Assembly: GCA_021405325.1 (NCBI GenBank)
Contig: QWII01000015.1
Span: 186,001-250,000, forward strand
Length of the DNA: 64,000 nucleotides
Source of the DNA: Caldilinea sp. CFX5
GTDB lineage: Bacteria > Chloroflexota > Anaerolineae > Caldilineales > Caldilineaceae
Direction: 5' to 3'
Shown here: one piece after another, positions 40,694 through 48,186 of the stretch
Layout of the letters: each line of letters begins with the position of its first letter
Position numbering within the stretch: the first letter of the stretch is position 1
Translations under genes and position numbers: made by a program
Notes under the pieces: model-generated
Told to the model about the DNA's origin: nothing
The model's database searches: none
What the model saw: the letters and a program-made list of their open reading frames with translations, nothing else

Positions 40694-43600
40694 ATGGAAC
40701 CCATCACCACCACCCTGATTGCCACGTCACTACTGGCCGGCTTGAAATACGTGGGTGAACAACTGGCCGACAAGACCCTGCTCGACCCGCTGCTGGACCC
40801 CGTGGCGGAGAAGTTGCGCGCCTATTGGCCCCAAAAGCTACGCCGCAAAGATGCGTGCGCCTTGCAAGAAGCGGTTGCAACCGCCTTACAAGCCGCCGGC
40901 GCACCTACTGGCGATGATGACGCCGTCCAACGCTGGCTCAAAGGGGTGAGCCTGGATCGGCTGGCGGCGCCGGGCAATGACGCGTTGCGCCGGCAGATGG
41001 CGCGCACGCTTTTGACCTTTACCGACCCCGCCCTGGATCCGCCCGAAGAACTGCTGATTGCCCTGGGCTGGCCGCGTAGCCGCAAGCGTGACCTCGCCAC
41101 CCTGCTGGCTTCGTTGCGTATGGCATTGGCGACGCTGGATGCGTGGCAACCGCTCCTGGCCTATGCCGATGCCGCCGCCAACCGCACCCTGTTGCAAGGG
41201 TTGTTGACCCACCTGGCGCGTCTCGATGCCGTCTTTGTGGCGACGCCCGCCGGGGAAGCCCTGCGCGTCACCGTCGTACAACAGCAGATGAGCGCACAAG
41301 AAGCGGCGACCCTGGAAGAACGCTACCGCGCCGATCTGGTGCAGGATCTCCAGCGCCATGATTTCCGCGGCATCTATCAAGTGCGCCGCGACACGCGCTT
41401 GCCCCTGGCCGATGTCTATTTGGAACTGGGCTTGCTCACCTTGACCAGCGAAGACGAACGGCGGGACGCGCAAGCACATCTGCTCACCCTGCGCGAGAGC
41501 GAACGGGCCGCCGCTGAGGAACGCCGCCTGGCAGAACGGGTCACTGATGCCCTGGCCCGCGCCCAACGGCTGGTGATTCTGGGCGAACCGGGCGCCGGCA
41601 AGACCATTTCCTTGCGCTTTATTACGTTGATGGTCGCCTACGGCTATGGCATCAGTCGGTTAGGGTTAAGTACACCCTACATCCCCTTGATGATCCGGCT
41701 GGCCGATTTTGCCCGGGCGCTTCAAGCCACCCCCACGCTGGCGCTGGAAACCTTTCTCATCGGGGCCATTGAACAGGAATTTCCCCACCCGCGCCTGGGC
41801 GAATTTTTGCGGATGGCCTTCGACAAGGGCGCCTGTCTGCTCCTGCTCGATGGGCTGGACGAGGTGGGCGATGACCCGGTGCAGGGTTTGCCGTTGCGCA
41901 CCCAAGTGGTCCGCGCGGTGCAACGGCTGGGCGACCGGCGCTGTGCCGAGGGGCGCGGCAACCGGCTCATCGTCACCAGCCGCATTGAGGGGTACTGGCA
42001 GGAGTCGCTGCGTGACTTTCACCATGTCCAGTTAAGCCCCTTGCGCCCGCCCGACGAGATCGAAGCCTTCTTGCTGCGCTGGTACACTGCCCATGAACTG
42101 GCCGACGCCAAAGCATTACCGGCGGCGGTGGCCGAAGCACGGGCGGCCAAACGGGTGGCCGACCTGGCTCCGCGCATTCTTGCCACGCCCAGTGTACGCC
42201 GCCTGGCGACCAACCCGCTCTTGCTGACCATTCTGGCGCTCATTCATGAAAATGTGGGGCGGCTGCCCAACCGGCGCATTGAACTCTACCGCATCTGTGC
42301 GCAAACCTTGATCGAATCCTGGCGCGCCGCCCAAACCGGTCTGCCCAGCGCCCTGTTGACCGACCTGGGCGAGGCGACGGTGGTGAAGATCATGGCCCCG
42401 CTGGCCTATTGGTTGCATGAAGAAAATCCCGGCGGCACGGCCAGTTATGCCGTCTGGCGCCAACAGTTGGTAAGCCGTCTGGCGGCTGAGGGCTTTGAGG
42501 ACGAAGCCGCCGAACTGGCCGACCGCTTTCTCCACTATGCCCGCCACAGCGCCGGTCTGCTGGCCGAGCGGGGGCTGGGGCAGATTGGCTTCTTCCACCT
42601 CACCTTTGAAGAGTATCTGGCCGCCCGCGAGATTGCCCGCCAACGGAGCGAGGAGCGCCGCGCCATGCTCAAGGCCCACTGGGAAGACCCGCGTTGGCGG
42701 GAAGTGCTGCTCTTGGCCGCCGGTCAACTGGGCGAGGAGACCAAAACCGATGATGTGAGCGACTATCTCGATGATCTGTTGGACATGGAGCCGGTTGACC
42801 CGACCAATGCGGGGCGCCAGGTGGTGCTGGCCGGTCGCGCCCTGGCCGACATTGGCCGGCTCAGTGTCACCCGCCGCACCCGCCAATCGGTGCTGGACGC
42901 CCTGCGGGAGACGATGCAAGACTTGCACAGCGAAAGCAAAGCGCCTAACAACCCGCCCCGTATCCCCGTGCGCACCCGCTACGAAGCTGGTGAAACCCTT
43001 GACGAACTGGGCTGGCTGCCTCCTGATCTCGACCACTGGGTGCATTGCCCCGCCACCGCCGACAACGGCGCTGACCTGCTGGTTCCCCAATACCCCATCA
43101 CCAATACCCAATTCGCCCGCTTTGTCGAAAGCGACGGCTACACCAATCCGCTCTACTGGGGCGGTGAAGATAGTGAAGGGTGGCGCTGGCGCATGGACGC
43201 ACATGGCGATTACCGCGGCAAGGAACCAATTGCCAAACCTGAATATTGGGATGATTTCCGTTTCGGCAGAGAACGACGCGGCTATCCGGTGGTGGGCGTT
43301 TCCTGGTATGAGGCAAGCGCCTTTGCCGCCTGGTTGACCGCATTGGTGCAACGGGTGCGCGAAGGGGATAGCACAGTCAATACGATTGAAGCTAAATGGG
43401 TAGAGGAATTGGTCAAGGCCGGTGTCACCGTGGTGCGGCTCCCGACCGAAGAAGAGTGGGAACGGCTGGCTGGCGGGGTTGCCGATAAAAAGCGCTTTGC
43501 CTGGGACCCACCGGAAGGGCCGGCAACCCAAGACCAAGAAGCAATTCTAGCGCGTGCTAACGTAGCCAACGCGGAACTTAACGGTCCATCACCGGTTGCC

Positions 43601-43840
43601 ATGTATCCGTCAGGCGTAAGCTACCCTTGCAAATTGTCAGACATGAGTGGTAATATTTGGCGTTGGACAGATTCGTGGTATAATAGGGAGACAGCAGACG
43701 GTGGCCGTGTGTTGCGGGGCGGGTCGTGGTACTACCACATTGACGGCGCTCGTTGCGCCATCTGCTCCAACCTCGATCCTGACCTCTCGGCGAACCTTGT
43801 CGGTTGTTGGGTGGTCGCCCCCATTGGTTCTGGTTTCTGA
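40694..43840 (+). CDS. NACHT-FGE protein, target of the diversity-generating retroelement
   Basis: 1048 residues from ATG 40694 (GGAG 10 bases upstream; the open frame continues upstream through repeats that are not plausible protein). Residues 1-280: helical region. NACHT NTPase: Walker A GEPGAGKT (297-304), Walker B LLLLDGLDEV (382-391), TSRIEGY sensor, and the C-terminal FHLTFEEYLAAREIA helix near 640. Residues about 790-1048: formylglycine-generating-enzyme/SUMF1-like, C-type-lectin-fold domain ([69 protein letters not shown]). Its last 42 residues (1003-1044) are the variable repeat. This is the layout of an NLR-like sensor with a ligand-binding surface altered by an adjacent retroelement. 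Role in defence or kin recognition is inferred. Confidence 0.9.
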   Translation: MEPITTTLIATSLLAGLKYVGEQLADKTLLDPLLDPVAEKLRAYWPQKLRRKDACALQEAVATALQAAGAPTGDDDAVQRWLKGVSLDRLAAPGNDALRRQMARTLLTFTDPALDPPEELLIALGWPRSRKRDLATLLASLRMALATLDAWQPLLAYADAAANRTLLQGLLTHLARLDAVFVATPAGEALRVTVVQQQMSAQEAATLEERYRADLVQDLQRHDFRGIYQVRRDTRLPLADVYLELGLLTLTSEDERRDAQAHLLTLRESERAAAEERRLAERVTDALARAQRLVILGEPGAGKTISLRFITLMVAYGYGISRLGLSTPYIPLMIRLADFARALQATPTLALETFLIGAIEQEFPHPRLGEFLRMAFDKGACLLLLDGLDEVGDDPVQGLPLRTQVVRAVQRLGDRRCAEGRGNRLIVTSRIEGYWQESLRDFHHVQLSPLRPPDEIEAFLLRWYTAHELADAKALPAAVAEARAAKRVADLAPRILATPSVRRLATNPLLLTILALIHENVGRLPNRRIELYRICAQTLIESWRAAQTGLPSALLTDLGEATVVKIMAPLAYWLHEENPGGTASYAVWRQQLVSRLAAEGFEDEAAELADRFLHYARHSAGLLAERGLGQIGFFHLTFEEYLAAREIARQRSEERRAMLKAHWEDPRWREVLLLAAGQLGEETKTDDVSDYLDDLLDMEPVDPTNAGRQVVLAGRALADIGRLSVTRRTRQSVLDALRETMQDLHSESKAPNNPPRIPVRTRYEAGETLDELGWLPPDLDHWVHCPATADNGADLLVPQYPITNTQFARFVESDGYTNPLYWGGEDSEGWRWRMDAHGDYRGKEPIAKPEYWDDFRFGRERRGYPVVGVSWYEASAFAAWLTALVQRVREGDSTVNTIEAKWVEELVKAGVTVVRLPTEEEWERLAGGVADKKRFAWDPPEGPATQDQEAILARANVANAELNGPSPVAMYPSGVSYPCKLSDMSGNIWRWTDSWYNRETADGGRVLRGGSWYYHIDGARCAICSNLDPDLSANLVGCWVVAPIGSGF
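43700..43825 (+). repeat. DGR variable repeat (VR)
   Basis: 126 bases at the 3' end of the NACHT-FGE gene that align without gaps to the template repeat at 45645-45770 (offset 1945). 106 positions are identical. Of 20 mismatches, 17 fall where the template has A; the other three are C to T, C to T and C to G. The first 30 bases contain no template A and are identical. The shared 3' part GGTTGTTGGGTGGTCGCCC is the likely homing-initiation region. Template Asn codons became Tyr, Tyr, His, Gly, Ser, Leu, Asp, Leu, Ala and Leu, and a His became Pro. Confidence 0.95.
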
Positions 43841-43872
43841 CTACTGAAGCTTCTGATTTCTGATCCTGGGGT

Positions 43873-43915
43873 TTGGGGCGATAGCCCCAACAGCGATTTG
43901 CCGCCGGTAGGCGGC
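43873..43915. promoter_or_regulatory. Tandem hairpins with GRNA tetraloops after VR (DGR target-recognition structure)
   Basis: Hairpin 1: 43873-43890, 7-bp stem TTGGGGC/GCCCCAA, loop GATA. Hairpin 2: 43900-43915, 6-bp stem GCCGCC/GGCGGC, loop GGTA. Both loops fit GRNA, the loop consensus of cruciforms that mark retrohoming targets in known DGRs. They start 48 bases after VR and 33 bases after the stop codon, before the RT gene. Confidence 0.7.
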
Positions 43916-43951
43916 CGCGCCCAAATTTTACAAAAATGATGTAGTGTTAAC

Positions 43952-44743
43952 TTGAAAACATATCGCAATTTGTACCCCCAACTCTGGGACTGGGAAAATC
44001 TCTATCTGGCCTACCGCAAAGCGCGTAAAGGCAAACGCAGTCGTCCACCAGCAGCCGGTTTTGAGTTTAATCTGGAGAGCAACTTAATCGGTCTGCAACA
44101 GGCGCTACGGGACAAAAGTTACACACCAGGGCAATACAGCTCCTTTTACATCCATGAACCCAAACGGCGTCTGATTTCTGCCGCGCCCTTTGCGGATCGA
44201 GTGGTGCATCACGCCCTTTGTAACATCATCGAACCAATTTTTGAGCGCAGCTTTATCTTTGATTCCTACGCCAACCGCAAAGAGAAGGGAACCCATCGGG
44301 CGCTAGACCGGGCGCAATCCTTTGCCAAGCGTTTTCGCTATGTGCTGCCGCTGGATGTGCGCCAATTTTTTCCCAGCATTGACCATGCCATCCTGCGCGC
44401 CACGCTGGCGCATAAAATTGCTGACGCCGACGTGCTCTCGTTGATTGACCGGATCCTTGCTTCCGGTGTTGGCATCCTGATCAGCCACCCGAATGCCCAG
44501 CCCCGCCCGGTAACGGAGGGCATTCCCTTTCTCGGCTTTGTGGTCTATCCGACCCATCGGCTGGTCAAGCGGCGCAAAGTGGTCTATTACCGTCGCAAGT
44601 TGCGCACCTTGCTCACTGACTATCAAGCCGGCAAAACCCAACGCCATCGCTTGCAAACTTCCTTGTTGGGCTGGATCAACCATGTACGTTATGGTGATAC
44701 GTGGGGCTTGCGTCGTTCACTTTTGCAACCGGTGAAGTTGTAG
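43952..44743 (+). CDS. DGR reverse transcriptase with internal deletion of the catalytic motif
   Basis: 263 residues; DGR RTs are usually 320-420. N-terminal fingers (WDWENLYLAYRKARKGKR, KRRLISAAPFADRVVHHALC) and palm motif A (VLPLDVRQFFPSIDHAIL, Asp about 135) are normal. After LIDRILASGVGIL (to about 176) the protein jumps to SHPNAQPRPVTEGIPFLGF, which belongs after the YxDD motif. So the segment with the DGR-specific domain 4 loop and the YxDD Asp pair, roughly 75-85 residues, is missing in frame (junction near 44468-44500). The thumb (LLGWINHVRYGDTWGLRR) is intact. It starts with TTG at 43952. As written it should be catalytically dead. An assembly collapse is the alternative. Confidence 0.88.
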   Translation: MKTYRNLYPQLWDWENLYLAYRKARKGKRSRPPAAGFEFNLESNLIGLQQALRDKSYTPGQYSSFYIHEPKRRLISAAPFADRVVHHALCNIIEPIFERSFIFDSYANRKEKGTHRALDRAQSFAKRFRYVLPLDVRQFFPSIDHAILRATLAHKIADADVLSLIDRILASGVGILISHPNAQPRPVTEGIPFLGFVVYPTHRLVKRRKVVYYRRKLRTLLTDYQAGKTQRHRLQTSLLGWINHVRYGDTWGLRRSLLQPVKL

Positions 44744-45024
44744 CATTTGCGGGCGGAGACACTACAACGGATGAGGGCGGGAACGGATGGCTTGCTTCGG
44801 GGGAACGGCTTCAACCCTGCGCTTGCAGCCGGTGAAGTTGTAGCATTTGCGGGCGGAGACACCACAACGGATGAGGGCGGGAACGGATGTCCTGCTTCGG
44901 GGGAACGGCTTCAACCCTGCGCTTGCAGCCGGTGAAGTTGTAGCATTTGCGGGCGGAGACACTACAACGGATGAGGGCGGGAACGGATGTTCTGCTTCAG
45001 GGGGACGGCTTCAACCCTGCGCTC
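44725..45024 (+). repeat. Three tandem 100-bp units that include the RT 3' end
   Basis: Units begin at 44725, 44825 and 44925. Each holds CCGGTGAAGTTGTAGCATTT, then ACTACAACGGATGAGGGCGG and GAACGGATG, then a GGCTTCAACCCTGCGCTT tail. The first 19 bases are the last codons and stop of the RT gene. Copies differ at a handful of positions, so the duplication is recent. Confidence 0.9.
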
Positions 45025-45076
45025 ATTCGCCCAAACCAAGCTGTTTGTTTTTATCTGTTTTCGTTCATTAAAAGAA

Positions 45077-45229
45077 AATCCGTTGCCGCCCGTATCGGCT
45101 GTAGTGTTCACCCATACCACAACACAAGAATCCGTTCCCGCCTTCATCCGCTGTAGTGTTCACCCATACCACAACACAAGAATCCGTTCCCGCCTTCATC
45201 CGCTGTAGTGTTCGCCTGTAGTGTTCGCC
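45077..45229 (-). repeat. 52-bp tandem array of the CGGAT family in reverse orientation
   Basis: GAATCCGTTCCCGCCTTCAT then CCGCTGTAGTGTTCACCCAT repeats with a 52-base period (45128, 45180), preceded by a diverged copy at 45077. It faces the 100-bp array and ends immediately before the avd start, so the RT and avd genes are separated by 487 bases of repeats. Confidence 0.8.
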
Positions 45230-45230
45230 T

Positions 45231-45575
45231 ATGCCACAATCACCCATCTTTGCCAAAACGCACGATCTCCTGCTGTGGCTGATCCCGACGACCACCAAAT
45301 TCCCGCGTGAACATCGCTTTGTCCTGGCAAAGTTAGTACAGGAAACCGCCTTTCGTTTTCAAGAACGGTTGATTGAGGCTGGCTTGGGCTTCGGGCGTGT
45401 GCGCGACACCGCATTGGCGCAGGCGGATGTCGATCTCACCAAATTGCGCCATTACCTGCGCCTTTGTCTGGAATTGGGCATCCTTACCCAACGCCAATAC
45501 GAACATGTCGCCGGCTTGACCACCGAAGTGGGCAATCTGCTAGGTGGCTGGCGCAGGAGTTTGAAACCGGCATAA
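45231..45575 (+). CDS. avd: Accessory variability determinant-like four-helix protein (Avd)
   Basis: 114 residues, the usual size of DGR Avd proteins. Four predicted helices: HDLLLWLIPTTTKFPREHRF, VLAKLVQETAFRFQERLIEA, TKLRHYLRLCLELGILTQRQ and HVAGLTTEVGNLLGGWRRS. The KFPREHRF and lYLRLCLELG blocks are characteristic of bAvd and related four-helix bundle proteins. In known DGRs it forms a basic barrel that binds the RT and template RNA and is required for mutagenic cDNA synthesis. The template repeat starts 70 bases after its stop. No disruption is seen, in contrast to the RT. Confidence 0.88.
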   Translation: MPQSPIFAKTHDLLLWLIPTTTKFPREHRFVLAKLVQETAFRFQERLIEAGLGFGRVRDTALAQADVDLTKLRHYLRLCLELGILTQRQYEHVAGLTTEVGNLLGGWRRSLKPA

Positions 45576-45644
45576 GGGTGGCAAGGGGCTGTAGAAGTTT
45601 AACTTCTGGGGCTGATTGTCGCCTTGTGCAGGGGCAAGTCAACA

Positions 45645-45770
45645 GGTGGCCGTGTGTTGCGGGGCGGGTCGTGGAACAACAACATTGACAACGCCCGTTG
45701 CGCCATCCGCAACAACAACAATCCTGACAACTCGAACAACAATGTCGGTTGTTGGGTGGTCGCCCACATT
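45645..45770 (+). ncRNA. DGR template repeat (TR) RNA region
   Basis: 126 bases, invariant template for the VR. It contains 30 adenines, nearly all in AAC/AAT codons (NNNID.. [11 protein letters not shown] if read in the VR frame), none in the first 30 bases; 17 of the 30 differ in the VR. A plus-strand frame through it (45624-45935) is a by-product of homology to the FGE gene and not a protein. The functional RNA probably extends into avd upstream and into the 200 bases downstream, which hold no gene. Confidence 0.93.
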
Positions 45771-45992
45771 TTTCGCCCCGACCAGTATTGCCGTGGGTCC
45801 TCATCGACGCCGGCCGCGGTCGAAAAATGGCGTGACTTGACCCTGGCCGACGCGCACGCGTCGGGCATAGAGAGAAGCGCCCTACCGCCTGTGGTAGCCA
45901 CCCGGCGACGCTTTGCCGTAGGGCATCCTCCTTGACAGTAACGGTCATTTGTCATAAACTGCATCTTGTCACCACAAAAGGGCGATGGTGGT
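45771..45992. other. Non-coding stretch after the TR
   Basis: No gene seen. Contains hairpin-prone GC-rich sequence, such as GCCCTACCGCC ... GCCGTAGGGC around 45880-45925, which might be the 3' structure of the template RNA. In other DGRs a structured spacer next to TR primes cDNA synthesis; assignment here is speculative. Confidence 0.3.
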
Positions 45993-46238
45993 ATGACTTT
46001 TGATGATATTATCGGTGAAATCAGTGACATTGAGATTATTGCGCGTGGTCTTGGCGTGGATGCCCGTCAGATGCTCAACCGCCGGTATGGACGAGGCGAT
46101 TGGCGGAAATTGAAAGGGTTGGCCGAGGTCAAGTACCACGATGGGTCGATTTGGCTGGTTGAGGTGCATTGGTATCAAGCGCATGGCATTGGTCGGCGCG
46201 ATCCAAAAGACAAGCACAAAATCAGGAGGTTGGGATGA
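45993..46238 (+). CDS. Small hypothetical protein, toxin-like position
   Basis: 81 residues from ATG 45993. Sequence features: ARQMLNRRYGRGDWRKLKG, then AEVKYHDGSIWLVEVHWYQA and HGIGRRDPKDKHK. It resembles a family of 70-90 residue proteins common in Chloroflexota and cyanobacteria that lie beside small regulatory proteins; no characterised function known to me. Basic, with an Asp/Glu/His-containing centre that could be catalytic. Its stop codon overlaps the start of the next gene (ATGA-type), whose product has a ribbon-helix-helix-like tail, so the two may be a toxin-antitoxin pair. Confidence 0.6.
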   Translation: MTFDDIIGEISDIEIIARGLGVDARQMLNRRYGRGDWRKLKGLAEVKYHDGSIWLVEVHWYQAHGIGRRDPKDKHKIRRLG

Positions 46239-46609
46239 GTTACGTGCGCTGTGTCAACAATCGGAAATATCTATACTTCCCGGAAGAGCCGCGCCAGCGT
46301 GATGACACGATTTTGGGTTTAGAGATCGGTCAGGTCTATAAAGTCGCGCCGCCGGCGCTCAACGATGGTCCGGCTGAAGTGCGCGTGGTTGATGCAACGG
46401 GGGAAGATTATCTCTATCCTGCCGCTTATTTTGAACCCTTCGCCGTCGACCTGGCTGAACAGGTCACGGCGACGGCAACGGTTCACCTGCCGCCGTCGCT
46501 AAAAAGCGCACTCCATGCCGAAGCGCTGGCCGCGGGCAAATCGATGAGCGCGCTGTTACGTCAGTGGATTGACGAGCGGCTTGATCTGCCCCAACAAGCG
46601 TCGATTTGA
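46235..46609 (+). CDS. Hypothetical protein with C-terminal ribbon-helix-helix-like domain
   Basis: 124 residues from ATG 46235, which has a strong AGGAGGT 4 bases upstream. The N-terminal part (SYVRCVNNRKYLYF, then GLEIGQVYKVAPP and GEDYLYPAAYFEP) is a small beta-rich module seen in many environmental bacteria. The C-terminal 45 residues (TVHLPPSLKSALHAEALAAG, KSMSALLRQWIDERL) have the beta-helix-helix pattern of CopG/Arc-type DNA binders. Likely antitoxin or autoregulator of the preceding overlapping gene (inference). Confidence 0.6.
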   Translation: MSYVRCVNNRKYLYFPEEPRQRDDTILGLEIGQVYKVAPPALNDGPAEVRVVDATGEDYLYPAAYFEPFAVDLAEQVTATATVHLPPSLKSALHAEALAAGKSMSALLRQWIDERLDLPQQASI

Positions 46610-46645
46610 GATAACACTGATCGGATAAGTGAAAGGAGTCAACTG

Positions 46646-47041
46646 ATGACTGTATTGTTGAGAAGACAGTCAGAAGATGATCTGTTAGAGGCCGTGGCTG
46701 GTTTAGAGATAAAGGAATTTGATCGTTTTGTTGACAAGGTGCTTGCTATGCAAGCCCGCCGTCGCACACAAACACTTTCGGCACAGGAAGCGGATCTACT
46801 ACAACAGGTTAACCTTGGCATTGCCCCTGACACCTGGCGACGCTACGATGAATTGAAAGCAAAACGGCGCGCCGCCACATTGAGTGCAGCCGAACATGCC
46901 GAGTTGATCGCAATTGGTGATCAGATTGAACTGGCCAATGCGCGTCGCATCAAGGCTTTGATTCAACTGGCTTCTCTGCGCAATACCACCCTAGACGCCC
47001 TAATGGATCAATTGGGGATACGACAATCCCGTGTGGAGTAA
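46646..47041 (+). CDS. Helical hypothetical protein preceding an HNH nuclease
   Basis: 131 residues, almost entirely helical and charged: LEIKEFDRFVDKVLAMQARR, LSAQEADLLQQVNLGIAP, LSAAEHAELIAIGDQIELAN. GAAAGGAG lies 7 bases before the ATG. It ends 8 bases before the HNH gene, so the two are co-expressed. The type is frequent upstream of small HNH genes in Chloroflexota and cyanobacteria, where it might be an immunity or antitoxin protein. No catalytic motif seen; function unknown. Confidence 0.6.
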   Translation: MTVLLRRQSEDDLLEAVAGLEIKEFDRFVDKVLAMQARRRTQTLSAQEADLLQQVNLGIAPDTWRRYDELKAKRRAATLSAAEHAELIAIGDQIELANARRIKALIQLASLRNTTLDALMDQLGIRQSRVE

Positions 47042-47049
47042 GCTGGCCC

Positions 47050-47466
47050 ATGCCAAGTCGCAAAGAAGTGGTGACAGCACGGGCTAATGGTTGCTGTGAA
47101 TATTGCCTGAGTCAACTACATTTCTCGCCGGATCCATTTGCCGTTGAACATATCATCCCCACTGCTGGCGGTGGACGCGATGATCTCGATAACCTCGCCT
47201 TATCTTGCCAGGGGTGCAATAATCACAAATATACTCACACTGCGGCTGTTGACCCTGTAACCGGTCAAGTGGCTCTGCTTTACCATCCTCGGCGCGACCG
47301 ATGGGCAGAACACTTTGCTTGGAACGATAACTGTGAACGATTGCTGGGCCTGACACCCACCTGGCGAGCAACGATTTCCTGTTTAGAACTGAATCGATCC
47401 GGGGTTGTGAATTTACGACAAGCCCTCTATACACTCGGTCGCCATCCGCCAAATCTGGAAGGATAA
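47050..47466 (+). CDS. HNH endonuclease
   Basis: 138 residues. A zinc-type HNH motif is clear: CCEYC near residue 16, the FAVEHIIPTAGGG His, DDLDNLALSCQGCNNHK with the Asn and second Cys pair near 50-60. It should cut DNA with a divalent metal. The C-terminal 70 residues (HPRRDRWAEHFAWNDNCERL, GLTPTWRATI) are the usual tail of this subfamily. Stand-alone HNH enzymes of this size appear in restriction, phage and toxin settings. Here the co-transcribed 131-residue helical protein is the only partner. Confidence 0.88.
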   Translation: MPSRKEVVTARANGCCEYCLSQLHFSPDPFAVEHIIPTAGGGRDDLDNLALSCQGCNNHKYTHTAAVDPVTGQVALLYHPRRDRWAEHFAWNDNCERLLGLTPTWRATISCLELNRSGVVNLRQALYTLGRHPPNLEG

Positions 47467-47478
47467 TCTGACGTTACC

Positions 47479-48063
47479 TCACGTCCGCCATTGATTCGCC
47501 CGCTTGTTTTCTGCCGCCAGCGTTGCGGTTTCGGTAATCCGCTTGGCGCGGGTGGCGGCGGTTTTGGCGGTGCTGATCCACTCCAAAATGCCCCGTTTCA
47601 CCGAGCGGGGGAAGGCGGCAAAATGGTCGACGGCGGGTGGGTGATCGGCTAGGGCCACAGCCAGATCCGGGGGGATTTCCAGCGCTTCAATGCTATCCAA
47701 CGCTGTCCACGTACCATCGGCTTTGGCGGCTTCGACTTTGGCGCGACCGGCGGGGGTCATCAGGCCGGCGACGATCAGCTTTTCCACCCGCTCTTTGTTT
47801 GGTTTCGACCAACCCGTCCCCCCTTTGCGCGGGGCAAACCAGAGCAGCGACCGTTCCTCATCCAGTTTGTTGGGCTTGCTATCCACCCAGCCGAAACAGA
47901 GCGCTTCTTCCACCGCTTCGTCATACGCAAAGCGTGGTTTGCCGGTCGCTTTTTTGTAGCTGACCAGCCAGATGCCTTCGGCGCGGGTATGGTTTTCCGC
48001 CAACCAGGCGCGCCACTCGGCGCGCGAGAGGGGGTGGACAGAATTAGACGGCGCTTCTTTCAT
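47479..48063 (-). CDS. YdeI/OmdA-family protein
   Basis: 194 residues from ATG 48063, with GAGGAG 5 bases upstream. Blocks RAEWRAWLAENHTRAEGIWL, YDEAVEEALCFGWVDSKPNK and WSKPNKERVEKLIVAGLM match the YdeI (OmpD-associated, bacteriocin-resistance) family, and the C-terminal part (HPPAVDHFAAFPRSVKRGIL then EWISTAKTAATRAKRI) is the family's second helical domain. Cytoplasmic; linked in some bacteria to tolerance of antimicrobial peptides. Apparently monocistronic. Confidence 0.85.
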   Translation of the reverse strand: MKEAPSNSVHPLSRAEWRAWLAENHTRAEGIWLVSYKKATGKPRFAYDEAVEEALCFGWVDSKPNKLDEERSLLWFAPRKGGTGWSKPNKERVEKLIVAGLMTPAGRAKVEAAKADGTWTALDSIEALEIPPDLAVALADHPPAVDHFAAFPRSVKRGILEWISTAKTAATRAKRITETATLAAENKRANQWRT

Positions 48064-48186
48064 AAAACTCCTCTGGTATAGCACTCAGGGGCGCAGAGCG
48101 CCCAGCCAGCATTCTGTCGCTGAGCAGCGGAACGAGCAACTTCGCAACGGTTCACGCAACACGAATCACGCATCACGAATCACGCC

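Noticed and set aside
45624..45935. Plus-strand coding frame of about 103 residues over the TR
   Set aside because: Its similarity to the FGE domain comes entirely from the template repeat. It has no start context and the rest is unlike any protein; the region acts as template RNA.
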